From contig CM043947.1 of assembly GCA_014529385.2 (NCBI GenBank), forward strand, positions 122,276,891 through 122,340,890: a DNA stretch of 64,000 bases, written 5' to 3'. Every line of letters begins with the position of its first letter. Position 1 is the first letter of the stretch. The notes under the pieces are model-generated. The model saw only the letters and a list, made by a program, of their open reading frames with translations. It had not been told where the DNA came from and did not search any database. Positions 1 to 9,517 of this stretch are shown one piece after another. A program made the translations under genes and the position numbers. Origin of the DNA: Adiantum capillus-veneris (taxonomy: Eukaryota; Streptophyta; Polypodiopsida; Polypodiales; Pteridaceae).

Positions 1-35
1 TGGATCGCCCCTTGCCACAACACCCCCTTGTTCCC

Positions 36-269
36 TGTGCGCGTATGTCGCACGTGTCAATGCAAGGAACTTGCCGATACACCGTGGGCGAGCCACAAAT
101 GGCTCCAAGCACACAACAAGCCTAAACTAGTAAGCTCAAAGGAGGCGATAGTGTGTCACTCACCGCTCTACGCTTGCTTCGTGGAGGATTCCTCGCCGCG
201 AAGAAGAAGGAGCCGCCACTTTGCCACACTCAATCGCTTCGCCGCCTCCGTGCCTTTGTATTGCTCGAT

Positions 270-311
<42 letters not shown>

Positions 312-647
312 TACACACACACACAAGGAGGTGAAGAAGAAGAAGATGGAGATGGAGATGGAGCAAGAGCACTCTTCTATTGCACAAATGAGAGAATGAG
401 TGAATTTTAGGTTTAGTTGACTTTTATATGAGCTTGTCCCATTCACACTTGGGCGCCTATGCTTAGCCAACTAATCCCTTGAATGTTCCAATTAGAGTGC
501 GCCTCTCATCGGTGATCACTCTTACCCTTTTCCTATTGGACCGACAAGCCTGGTACCTGACTCTACCAAATAAATAATACAATGTCCGCCGTAGGTTACA
601 ACGTCCGTCGTAGGTAATAGGGTGTCCGTGATCCGTGAGGGTTAACA
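36..647 (-). repeat. Element D 3' LTR
   Basis: 612 bp direct repeat of 10350-10977, starting TGTGCGCG and ending GGTTAACA on the plus strand (TG...CA ends). It abuts a polypurine tract on its right. It contains a (CT)n tract at about 275-308, followed by a short AC-rich stretch. Apart from the microsatellite, the two LTRs differ by scattered substitutions. The small ORFs that cross this LTR are low-complexity artefacts. Confidence 0.93.
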
Positions 648-664
648 TGCCCCCCTTTCTGATG
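648..664 (-). promoter_or_regulatory. Element D polypurine tract
   Basis: On the minus strand this reads AGAAAGGGGGGCA and abuts the LTR start TGTTAACC. It is the expected primer site for plus-strand DNA synthesis. Confidence 0.85.
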
Positions 665-2525
665 TAGATTCCGTCCTCGAAAGCTATTGAGTTGAAGCTT
701 GTTATGCCCATGTTGTAGAGCATCTGGATTTGAATCTGCAAGGCAAAGTCACTGTTTCAGCAAGTGGAATTATATTTCCATAAATTATGAGGGGAATGTA
801 AAGTACATGTGGAAATAAGTAAATGCAAGATTTATGAAATGTTAGACTGCCATTAAGGACAAATAAATCGCACTTTGAGTAAATTAATTTATCAAGAGTT
901 TTGGGCTTATGGGTGAGTCTATCAATTAGTTAGTTGTGACTAAGGTTAAAACAACTACTCTAGTACTAGCTAAGCTAAGAAGATTATCTAAATGCAAGAT
1001 TTCCTAATTATGCTTTTCAGCTTTGATTAGCCAACTAGCTCTCACAACTGCAAACAAAAGCTTGAAATGTTAACTGTAAGCTCGATGGAAGTCTTTTAAA
1101 TGTCATTCATTTTTTTCTTTTTCTCTTTTTTACTTTGGTTCACAATTATTTGACGTGTGTGCTTATTTTGTATGTCCGGGGCTTTTTGCTTCTCAAGGAA
1201 AAGCGCCCACATTGGGAACCTCTAGGGCTCTAGTACCATAGACAATACATGTGAGTGAAGTACCAAATCAAGCCAGGATTTCTCTTCCAGCATTAGATTT
1301 TTCATTTGTGGCACTTATGTTTTTTGCTTCCATTTCCTTTGTATTCTCACTAGTGTTTTTGTTGTTTAAGTGAGCAAGATTCTCTATGCCTTAAACATTC
1401 CTAAGGTCTCAAATACTCAGATAATTTTATCAGCTAGGCCTAGTGGTCATGTAAATGAGTTAACCTAAAGTCACGGTCTCCTAATCTCAAGGCTCATCTC
1501 GATCAACTTAAGCAAAGACAAATTTATACATCTATAATGGCAGATAACAAACATAACTATTGCACTCAAACAAACCATGAAAAATCATTATTAGCAATTA
1601 TACATATCCACCAACATGAATCATGGAAAGTAGTACACTTGGAGGTATGGAGTTGCTCATTTCGTCGAAGCAGATGTCCTCAGCCATGTGGATGGAGATC
1701 CATATAAGTCCTACCTAACACATCCAAAAAACAAGCACTATACCTCTAGGAGGCATGTCAGTGTGAAAAAATTAAAACTCCTAGAAAACAAATTCAAAAC
1801 ACAATCTAGACCCCTAGCCTACCTATCTGTCATCCCTTTTAGAATCAAGGAAAGAGGATACTATATAAACCGGGTGGCCACCCTAAGGCTAGGCCTCTAT
1901 CCTCATCATCTAGATAAACGAAATCATTTTTCGTGAGGCCATAGTCTTACTCTGTCTCTATTATTTCTTCTTCATCATCCTCTTGCGCAAGCGTGTTAAT
2001 CAAGAACCTCGCGATGCGTGGATACTCATCCTGTGCAAAAGAATAAGCATGTGCCACTGGAGAAACATTCGCTACTGGGTAGGGATCACTAGTTATCCAT
2101 AGACGTATCAGCCATTCTAACTCCTCAAAATTTCACTCACATGCAAGTCTCTCTACCAAATCCCATTCGCAAGAAAGTACAGGGTAGCAGATGTGAAACA
2201 CTTGAGAAAAAGAAAAAGGGTACCTTTCATAAAAAAATAGAAGCGCATGCCTCTGGTGAACTAGCCATCTCTGAGAATACAAATAGATTTGGTTAGGTAT
2301 TTAAAACATGAGTTGTTTTTGTGTGTTTCTTGATGTGACATGGTGAATTTAGACTTATGTGTAGGATCTGATAGGGTGCTCTCTCGTTGCTAGTCGCTTT
2401 TGCCTATTTACTTTTTTATCTTGTTTTTGTGAGTATAAGGCTTTATATATACATTCCCTAAGATTGGAGGTTAACAGGTCAGGGAGAAAGGTTGAGAGGG
2501 GAGCAAGTGAATGATGGATGTTAAC
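665..2525 (-). other. Element D 3' non-coding region
   Basis: About 1.9 kb between the last long ORF and the 3' LTR with no credible coding sequence. On the minus strand, a stretch just left of 2526 carries a TATA-like TATATATAAAG (about 2439-2452) and follows a second polypurine tract. Part of this region may therefore be a decayed older LTR rather than simple 3' UTR. Confidence 0.5.
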
Positions 2526-2546
2526 AAACACTCCCCCCTTCCTTGG
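2526..2546 (-). promoter_or_regulatory. Second, internal polypurine-tract-like site in element D
   Basis: The minus strand reads AAGGAAGGGGGGAGTG followed by TTTGTTAACA, closely resembling the true PPT/LTR junction at 648 (AGAAAGGGGGGCA then TGTTAACC). It lies a few bases after the stop of the post-integrase ORF. It could be a duplicated PPT region or the border of an older LTR. Confidence 0.5.
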
Positions 2547-2551
2547 GTAGA

Positions 2552-4324
2552 TCATACCGTTTGAAATGATGTCGTCACCCTTTGAAACCAGTTGTTCCAA
2601 GTTGTTATAGGTGAAGGCTTTAACCAATAGTTTTCGACCGCTCTATGCGTTTCATCTAGTTGCAAGGGTGGTAAGGTACTCTCCCATGATTTTATTTGCA
2701 ACATCGTTGTAGGTGGTGAACTTACAACGGGAGGTGTAAACTCTTTCTTGCTTGTATGGATATGTACAATGGTAGGTGGAGGTTGTATCGAAGCTTCTAT
2801 TTTCGTATAGGAACTACATGAAGAGCAAGAAGCTTCATTTGCTTTCCCTGTTCCTGAGCTAGGTGGAACAAATCGTTCTTTCTTTCGTACCCAAACTAGC
2901 TCTGGAGCAAGTGTGTCGCATTCTGTGATTTTTTCCTTTCCACGATCTTCAATTTGTTTTGGAGCCATAGGATTGAGCTCACATGGGCCTGGTGACAGGT
3001 AAGAGTATAATTTACGTTTGGGCACCCAGATTTGATCATTTCCTTCATAGTATCCTTGGGCTTCCAATAGTCGTTTAGGAATCCAACACAATGTTTCTTT
3101 ACATTTCTTGGAGTGAGGGGGACGTTTCTTACGAGGCTTCCGTTTTTTAGCATCAACCATGGTTACTAAAGAAGCTTTAGGGACCCACTTGTATGTTTTC
3201 TTTGTTATATTAGGATGGTTCTTGTGTGTCTCAAGCTTTCTTTCAACTACATCAGTTGAAGCTCTAGAGAGTTGGGCTATGGGGACGTATGGTTCAACCT
3301 CTTGGACATGCAATGTCTTGGGTTTTATTTCCTTAGGCAATATCTCAAGGACTATGGCTTGAGTGGTAGGGATAAGAGTTGGTTTTTGCGTTGTGACACC
3401 CCCAGTCCTCCAATCAATAGTGCATTTGGTGGCTATCATCCACGTGCATCCTAGGTTTATATTACCCTCCATAGTTCCAACATGCATGACCAAAAAGTCT
3501 TGAGCTACAACCCCATTGTCATAACTGACATAAGTGTGCCAGATTCCAAAAACCGTAGTTTTTTTCTTGTTGACACCCTTGACTTGGATAATACTCTCAA
3601 ATAGAGGTGGCTTCCCTAACTGACACCACACCCCATATGATAGCAGATTATATTTAGCACCCGTGTCCAATAAGGCGTTATATAGCACTTTTCCATAGGT
3701 GCTATATAGCTCAATAGGGTATCGTAGAGGTGTGTCAGAGTCCAACCAATCCTCGTCGATTTCAACGTGGAATGCATGTGTGACTCCAAGGTTAGCCTCT
3801 CGTTTTCGTCTTATACGTTGTTGTCGCTCCTTAGCCTCAGCTTGAGCTTGTATCTTCTTCAATTCTATTTGTGCCTTGGCTGCCTTTTTTGTATGGATGG
3901 CATGCAACTCCTCTTGGCTTAAAGGATCATAGTATCTTTTAAATTTGCTCCCATTGAGGAATCCAATGGTTTCAACTCCATCAAGAGTCTCCACACGAAT
4001 GGTTCCTTGTGGGGTGATCTCACATACTCTATATGGTCCTTTTTCCGCATATTTGAACTTTTTCTTTTTGTTACGCACTCCATACACAAGGACTCTATCA
4101 CCAACATTGATATCTTTGTTCTTTAGATGACAGTCAAACCATTTCTTCCTCCTATCTTTCTCCACAAGTGCATTTTGTACAGCTAATTGCCTCTCTTCAT
4201 CTAGCCTTTCAAGGATATATAATCGCTCAACTAAGGGGTTACCATCCCAACCTTCTTGAGAAGCTACTCGAAGACTAGAAACGACAAACTCCCATGGCAT
4301 AACCGCTTCTTGGCCATACACCAT
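2552..4324 (-). CDS. Integrase C-terminus fused to a second aspartic-protease-like domain and a basic tail
   Basis: 590-codon open frame with no internal stop. Residues 1-135 are the C-terminal part of a gypsy integrase (VYGQEAVMP start, KFKRYYDP end). Residues 145-175 are a charged, probably helical linker. Residues about 190-310 look like a retropepsin: LLDTGAKYNLLSYG places the catalytic-type DTGA at 220-223, and a downstream NLGCTWM at 290-296 matches the usual ILGxxW position. The basic Ser/Pro-rich tail has four related motifs, WVPK (380), WIPK (414), WVPK (433) and WVRK (478). The frame is a continuation of the integrase frame after a frameshift near 4325-4340, so the true start lies upstream. 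A protease placed after integrase is unusual because element D already has one in gag-pro. The length of the open frame in an otherwise damaged element suggests late selection or chance survival. Confidence 0.7.
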   Translation of the reverse strand: MVYGQEAVMPWEFVVSSLRVASQEGWDGNPLVERLYILERLDEERQLAVQNALVEKDRRKKWFDCHLKNKDINVGDRVLVYGVRNKKKKFKYAEKGPYRVCEITPQGTIRVETLDGVETIGFLNGSKFKRYYDPLSQEELHAIHTKKAAKAQIELKKIQAQAEAKERQQRIRRKREANLGVTHAFHVEIDEDWLDSDTPLRYPIELYSTYGKVLYNALLDTGAKYNLLSYGVWCQLGKPPLFESIIQVKGVNKKKTTVFGIWHTYVSYDNGVVAQDFLVMHVGTMEGNINLGCTWMIATKCTIDWRTGGVTTQKPTLIPTTQAIVLEILPKEIKPKTLHVQEVEPYVPIAQLSRASTDVVERKLETHKNHPNITKKTYKWVPKASLVTMVDAKKRKPRKKRPPHSKKCKETLCWIPKRLLEAQGYYEGNDQIWVPKRKLYSYLSPGPCELNPMAPKQIEDRGKEKITECDTLAPELVWVRKKERFVPPSSGTGKANEASCSSCSSYTKIEASIQPPPTIVHIHTSKKEFTPPVVSSPPTTMLQIKSWESTLPPLQLDETHRAVENYWLKPSPITTWNNWFQRVTTSFQTV

Positions 4325-5148
4325 CTTGAATGGTTGCAGTTAATGGCAACTTTATACGCAGTACGATAAGCCCATAGAGCTGATGTAAGCTTTAAATCCC
4401 AATCTGTGCGATGAGCTTCCACCGTTTTGGTTAAGATAGAGATTAAGGTCTTATTGGTGCTCTCAGCTTGGCCATTTGCTTGTGAATAATAAGGTGTGGA
4501 TTTATGGTGAGCTATCATAAAGTTGGTAGTAAGTTCTTTTATTACTCCATTTATAAAATGAGTACCATTGTCACTCACAATCTCAAAGGGAAAACCAAAT
4601 CTTGTAGCAATGTTCTCAAAGAGAAACTTGGTAGTTGACCTTGCATCGGCCTTACGTGTCGCCCTGGCTTCCACCCACTTTGTCACATAGTCAGTGGCAA
4701 CGATAATATATCGAGATTGAGTGCTACGAGCTGCCGGACTAATTGGGCCTACAAAGTCTAAACCCCATTTTTCAAATGGTTGAGTCACTTTAACAGGATG
4801 TAAGGTCATCCTATCCTTTTGTTGTGTGATCTTGTAACGTTGGCATTCATCACATCCTTTTGCAAAAAGTGATGAATCCTTAAATAAGGTTGGCCACCAA
4901 TAGCCTGATTGCAACACCTTTCTAGCTGTTAGTTCCCCTGAGAAATGTCCTTCGGCTATACCCACGTGGGCTTCTTTCAGCATGTATAAATACTCATCCT
5001 CACGGGCCCAATGTCTAAGAATATCATCCTTCCCTAGCCTGTAGAGAGTTCCTGCAATGAGAGAGTAAGGTTCACATTCTTTTAACAGTTTTTGAGCTAT
5101 GTCCTTACGAAGCTCTTTGGGTGGAAAACCATTAACTAGAAAGTTCAC
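4264..5148 (-). pseudogene. Ty3/gypsy integrase, N-terminal and catalytic domains (element D)
   Basis: Integrase core that would insert element cDNA into the genome. An HHCC zinc motif is seen around residues 61-103 (HVGIAEGH ... GCDECQ). The DDE triad is recognisable as LDFVGPI, VSDNGTHF and QANGQAEST. Motif spacing is normal for gypsy integrases. Near 4325-4340 the frame shifts, and the homologous C-terminal region continues in the frame of the 2552-4324 ORF. This protein therefore ends in unrelated residues and would not be functional as it stands. Confidence 0.88.
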
Positions 5149-6270
5149 AATCTTCTCACTCCATTGGGTATGGTTTCGACTAGGAATAGAGAAGTATCAG
5201 GCAATTCATCATTGACTCCAATAGGGGCTTCACCATTGGGTATGCGAGACAAATGATTAGCCATGACATGTCTTTTACTAGGTCTCACCACAATGGTAAA
5301 ATCAAACTCAAGGAGAATTAACAACCATCTTGTAATTCTTCCCATAGAACAAGGTTTATTTACTAGATACAACAAGGCTTCACTATCAACATAGAACACA
5401 AACTTGTTGGCCAGAAGGTAGTAGCGAAATTTCTTCACTGCATAAATCATACCTAAACCTTCTCGCTCTGTAGTGGTGTAGTTTCTTTCGGCATCATTCA
5501 ACTGACGACTTGCAAAGCTAATGGGGTAGTCCAGTTTATGTTCTCCTGGTTTGAGCTAGAACACACCCAATAGCAAAGTTCGGTGCATCAATATGCACAT
5601 GAAAAATTACATTCCAATCGGGCACTCGTAGAATAGGAGCGCTAGTCAAGGTCTTTTTCAATGACTCATAAGCATGGTCACACTCCGTAGTCCATTGGAA
5701 CTCAATAGGAAGCTTGTACAAAGGACGAGCTATCTCGGCAAAGTTTAAAATAAACCGTTGGTAATAACCAACATGGCCCATGAACCTTTGAACTCCTTTA
5801 TAGTTTGTAGGTGGTGGCAATTCTGCAATGGCTTTAATTTTGCTCTCATCTGTGGAAATCCCATTTTTGGACACTATATGCCCTAAAATGACTCCATGTT
5901 TAACCCAAAATTGGCATTTAAAAGGGTTTAAGGAGATGCGATACAATCTACACTTCTCAAACACTTTTCATAAGCATGATAGATGTTCTTTCCAAGAGGA
6001 ATAAACACAAAGGTCATCTAAGAAATCTTCACAAAACTCCCTCAAATATTCTCTAAAAGCAGTGTTTATTAATCTTTGAAAGGTAGCTGGGGCATTGGTT
6101 AAGCCAAAAGCCATAACACGAAATGCGAACACTCCAAATTTGGTTATAAAGGCTGTTTTAGCTTGGTCCTCCAGCGCAATTGTGATTTGATTGTAGCCAG
6201 AGTACCCATCCAAAAAGCTATAAGCTTCCTTCCCTGCAACTCTTTCAAGCACATGTTTTGAATTTTGCAC
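5145..6270 (-). pseudogene. Reverse transcriptase and RNase H remnant (element D)
   Basis: Three successive minus-strand pieces (6270-5968, 5964-5536, 5501-5145) form a gypsy RT and RNase H. The RT palm motifs SFLDGYSGYNQ and FLDDLCVYS keep their catalytic aspartates, and MAFGLTNAPATF is also clear. The RNase H has HIDAPNFAIG and ERNYTTTEREGL. The frame changes near 5966 and again near 5540-5560. The RT lacks its fingers region: the sequence jumps from the end of the protease ORF (6320) to the LERVAGKEAY segment near 6245. Some 200 or more residues present in relatives are therefore deleted around 6262. Inactive. Confidence 0.88.
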
Positions 6271-6319
6271 TAAGATTTAACTCAGATTCTTTGTCCTCAG
6301 AGTCAATTTCAACTGATGA

Positions 6320-8575
6320 TTATGACCCCAAATCGTGTGGGCTATAGTCTTGTGAGGCGCTACTGGTTTCAATGCCAGTCAAACTTTCATCTTGTAGATC
6401 ATCAGAAGCTATATGCATTGCTTCTAGCATGTTTAAGGGTACAAGTGGTGGTATTTCATCCCCCTCAGGTGTTACCCAGGTCGTCCCCCTATTTCCCCAA
6501 GTGTCTATGGTTGCTGCTAGGTGGACCCAATCCACATTGTCTGACTCAGTCATCCCAGGTAGTACATCCATATAAGGAGAATCTTCCCCAAAATGAGTGT
6601 CTGCTTTACATGTGTAACAATACTGCAATGGAGCCGAGTGAACTGTGGTGTCAGATCTATGATCGATTATAAACCTGTTTCCTAAAGGATGTGCTCGACT
6701 CGTCACAAGATCCACTCGAATGACAGAATCTTGGAACTGCAAGTAGACATGGTTTTTAGACCAGTCATGCACCATTTTTGCTTCCCTCATGAAAGGACGT
6801 CCTAAGATCATCTCCGATGCCATAGTGTGTTTGGAGAAATCCATAACAATAAAGGTAATCCTTATTTTATGTCCAAAGACCTTGATCTTGAGATCTTCTA
6901 GCATCCCAATAGGTTTAACAATAGACCCATTGGCCATCTTCACTACTATGGTTGTGGTCGCAAGGTGCGATCTTCCCATAGTTTCCCAGGAATTTTTAGT
7001 CACAATGCTAACCCCAGCACCACCATCAAGGATTCCCTTCACAGTTAATCCCTTAGTAGTGATTGGTATGGTCGAATTGGATTCATCACCCTCAAAGTAT
7101 TGTCCCAACTTGTTAACAGGTATTTCTATAACAAGGTTCTCATCTAGGCTGGGTTGTGGATCTATGTATTCCTCCTCTATTGGCATCTCCCCAGCACCAT
7201 CCATCTGTGCAAATTGTGGTAGCCCAAACTTCAGTTCTCCAATTAGGAAGGCTCGAAGAGCTGAGACTAGCTCAAGGTCTTTATATAGTTTGGACATGAT
7301 GGTGGTTCTAACTTCTGAAGACATGAAATCCATCAATTTGGCAATGTTTAACGGCACCTTTTGGTCTTGAGTCCCTTGACGTGGGGAAGATGGGATCTCC
7401 ATTTCTTCGATAGGATCAGGTAGTCCCTTTGTAAACATTCTTTCCATCAAGAAGTGAGTACGCCCACTTTCCCATGACTTTAAGTCACTTTCTTCTTGGA
7501 TGACACTAGGTATGTCCAAGGGTCTATGGACTTGGTGAGGTTGTTGTTGCGTAGGGAACACAGTGTCTGTAATCTGGATCTTCCTAGGTGCTAGTTCTAG
7601 ATCCCTTTGGGTATCTTCTACCAAACTCCTTAATTGCTTGACTCGCTCAATCTCCTCTGTAGGGTTTGGGTAAGTTCCTATCTTATTTTTGGATCCTGGC
7701 CATTGTGGCTCATGAAGATCTTCCTTGTTGGTTTCTATGTTAGTGGTCGTTTTGGTCTCCATGGTTTCACCTGAATCAGAATCTTCTTTAGCGTCGTTCA
7801 AATATACGGGATCGTCACCAGTCCCTATGTTGGTCTTTGAACTGGGGTCTGACTTCGTTACTTTTTGCGAGCTCTTTCTTCGTGTTTTCTTCTTTTTCTG
7901 AGATTGGGCGATTGATGCCGTGTCTCTTTCCTCAAGAATATAATTTTGTTTTTGGACCATCGATCGTGTGAGTACGTTTACTGGTACCACGGGTGTACTT
8001 GGTGATGGCTCCTCGGTAACTTCAATCAAGTTTAATGGCGTGATCTTTGGTGCATTTGGATTATTTGGACATTGGGCAATCAAATGATCTATGCCACATC
8101 GATTACACATGAGTATCGGCATTGTAGACGTGCTCGCTTGATTGGTTTGCATTAGTGTGGCGTTCTTTTGTAGCCTAATAGGACACTCGGCTACACGATG
8201 TGGACCTCCACACTCATAGCATTGAAGAGGTGGTCTCTTAGCAGTGTAATTGATATTTTGGCCTCTTGCCGCAAGAGCAGCTACTTGATATACAGGTTTG
8301 ACTGGTCCCCAATAGTCCTCCATGTAGTATTGTGGACTTTCTTCAAGCACATCCATCCCTAAGGCGATATTAGGATCTATATCTTCCTCATAGCCTTCCA
8401 AAAAAGAAATAGATGACTCACAATCCACTTGATTCACAGAAGTGATTCTCGGATGTGGTGGTTGCGGTCGTAGCACTGGAGGTGGTAAGGGTGTTGTTTG
8501 AACAACATTTTGGGCCCTAGGGACCATGTGTTGTGTTGTTTGTTCAAGAGGTGGGGCCGGCATCAAGGCAGGCAC
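6320..8575 (-). CDS. Gag-protease polyprotein (element D)
   Basis: 751-codon open frame. Two zinc-knuckle-like motifs lie at residues 119-131 (CYECGGPHRVAEC) and 157-169 (CNRCGIDHLIAQC). Both are CX2CX3HX4C, one residue shorter than the standard CX2CX4HX4C. A low-complexity charged region follows at about 190-330. The retropepsin has DGGAGVSIV at 517-525 and ILGRPF at 590-595. DGGA in place of DTGA/DSGA is known in plant Tat-type elements, so it is not in itself proof of inactivity. The same frame continues upstream through a single TGA at 8576-8578, so this ORF and the one ending at 8714 were probably parts of one gag region. The polyprotein ends before RT because of the deletion described for the RT. 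Confidence 0.82.
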   Translation of the reverse strand: MPALMPAPPLEQTTQHMVPRAQNVVQTTPLPPPVLRPQPPHPRITSVNQVDCESSISFLEGYEEDIDPNIALGMDVLEESPQYYMEDYWGPVKPVYQVAALAARGQNINYTAKRPPLQCYECGGPHRVAECPIRLQKNATLMQTNQASTSTMPILMCNRCGIDHLIAQCPNNPNAPKITPLNLIEVTEEPSPSTPVVPVNVLTRSMVQKQNYILEERDTASIAQSQKKKKTRRKSSQKVTKSDPSSKTNIGTGDDPVYLNDAKEDSDSGETMETKTTTNIETNKEDLHEPQWPGSKNKIGTYPNPTEEIERVKQLRSLVEDTQRDLELAPRKIQITDTVFPTQQQPHQVHRPLDIPSVIQEESDLKSWESGRTHFLMERMFTKGLPDPIEEMEIPSSPRQGTQDQKVPLNIAKLMDFMSSEVRTTIMSKLYKDLELVSALRAFLIGELKFGLPQFAQMDGAGEMPIEEEYIDPQPSLDENLVIEIPVNKLGQYFEGDESNSTIPITTKGLTVKGILDGGAGVSIVTKNSWETMGRSHLATTTIVVKMANGSIVKPIGMLEDLKIKVFGHKIRITFIVMDFSKHTMASEMILGRPFMREAKMVHDWSKNHVYLQFQDSVIRVDLVTSRAHPLGNRFIIDHRSDTTVHSAPLQYCYTCKADTHFGEDSPYMDVLPGMTESDNVDWVHLAATIDTWGNRGTTWVTPEGDEIPPLVPLNMLEAMHIASDDLQDESLTGIETSSASQDYSPHDLGS

Positions 8576-8713
8576 TCAAGGTGTGTTTGTCCATGCTAAG
8601 GTTGGTCTATTGGTCATCGCACGCTTAAATACTATGCAATCCTTAGCTTGATGACCATGTACTGGGGGAGTCTCCATTTGTGATAGAGTGGGTTGTTTCC
8701 CTTTGCCCGTGTC

Positions 8714-9487
8714 TCAAAATTGCATAGGACCGGTCGAAGGTATGTTTATTCCTCGATTTTGCCTCTCGGACTGGATAATCCTATGGATGACATTGCAGAT
8801 CATGTGTTGTTGTTCCTCTAGACTAGTGGCACTAGATGTGGATTGTACAACTTCTAACCAACCCACATGGTATGTGTAGCCCATGTATAGGTTGGTCAAA
8901 GTCTCTGTGTGTAGGTCATATTCCCAATTTTCATTGAGAAATACCCCGTCCAAACTTGGTGTACTAGAGGGTTGCCGTGAGGTGGATGCAATGTTGCTTC
9001 CCGTGTTTTGACTTTTAGTCACCGCTACCTTAGAGGCGACTTTGGAAGGTGGTAGCTCGGTAAGGCCCTCATTAAATGAGGTAGGTAGAATGTCCACGTG
9101 GACGCTCTGAGGGAGTGTGGGGTCTACAGGAGATGTGAATGGTGATTCTACTTCCCCACCCCCTTCGTTTACTTCACTAGCCGTAGGTTCAGAGCGCCTA
9201 GCTTTACTAAAAGTTTCCATCAAACGGCTAAAAACACTAGTTCCAGGTTGTTGGGCCCAGCTAGGTACGGTTTCATTTGTTCCCCCAGGGCTTTGTGTAA
9301 GATGCTCTTCCATAAGATCGTAGTCAGAGGAAGAGTCGCTAGCCGCTATATTTGGGTCTTGGGTTGCACTACCTTGGGTCCCCGCCGACGGTGTAGACCC
9401 TAGCGTGGAAGGATAGTGAGTACCCCTGTAAATCGAAGCACTAGCTAGTTTTTCGGACTCTAGCATACGACCAGAGCGTAGATACAT
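8714..9487 (-). CDS. Gag N-terminal ORF (element D)
   Basis: The first ATG of this open frame is at 9487; the upstream extension to 9517 starts at TTG. About 257 residues, Ser/Thr/Pro-rich and acidic in the first two-thirds. A more ordered, mixed segment near the end contains ENWEYDLHTETLTNLYMGY and a helical-looking stretch (EEQQHMICNVIHRIIQSE). I do not see a canonical retrotransposon gag capsid domain. Its place between the leader and the zinc-knuckle/protease ORF makes gag the only sensible assignment. Separated from 8575 by about 140 bp that includes stops. Confidence 0.6.
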   Translation of the reverse strand: MYLRSGRMLESEKLASASIYRGTHYPSTLGSTPSAGTQGSATQDPNIAASDSSSDYDLMEEHLTQSPGGTNETVPSWAQQPGTSVFSRLMETFSKARRSEPTASEVNEGGGEVESPFTSPVDPTLPQSVHVDILPTSFNEGLTELPPSKVASKVAVTKSQNTGSNIASTSRQPSSTPSLDGVFLNENWEYDLHTETLTNLYMGYTYHVGWLEVVQSTSSATSLEEQQHMICNVIHRIIQSERQNRGINIPSTGPMQF

Positions 9488-9517
9488 GTGCTTTGGGTGC
9501 CCTACAAGTGTCGGCAA

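Noticed and set aside
31-35. Target-site duplication for element D
   Set aside because: TTCCC on the left and TGTCC on the right match at only three of five positions. Not claimed.
28-470. Overlapping ORFs on both strands over the (CT)n/(CA)n tract
   Set aside because: Low-complexity translation (LSLSLS, RERERE) inside an LTR, repeated in changed form at 10467-10800. Not a gene.
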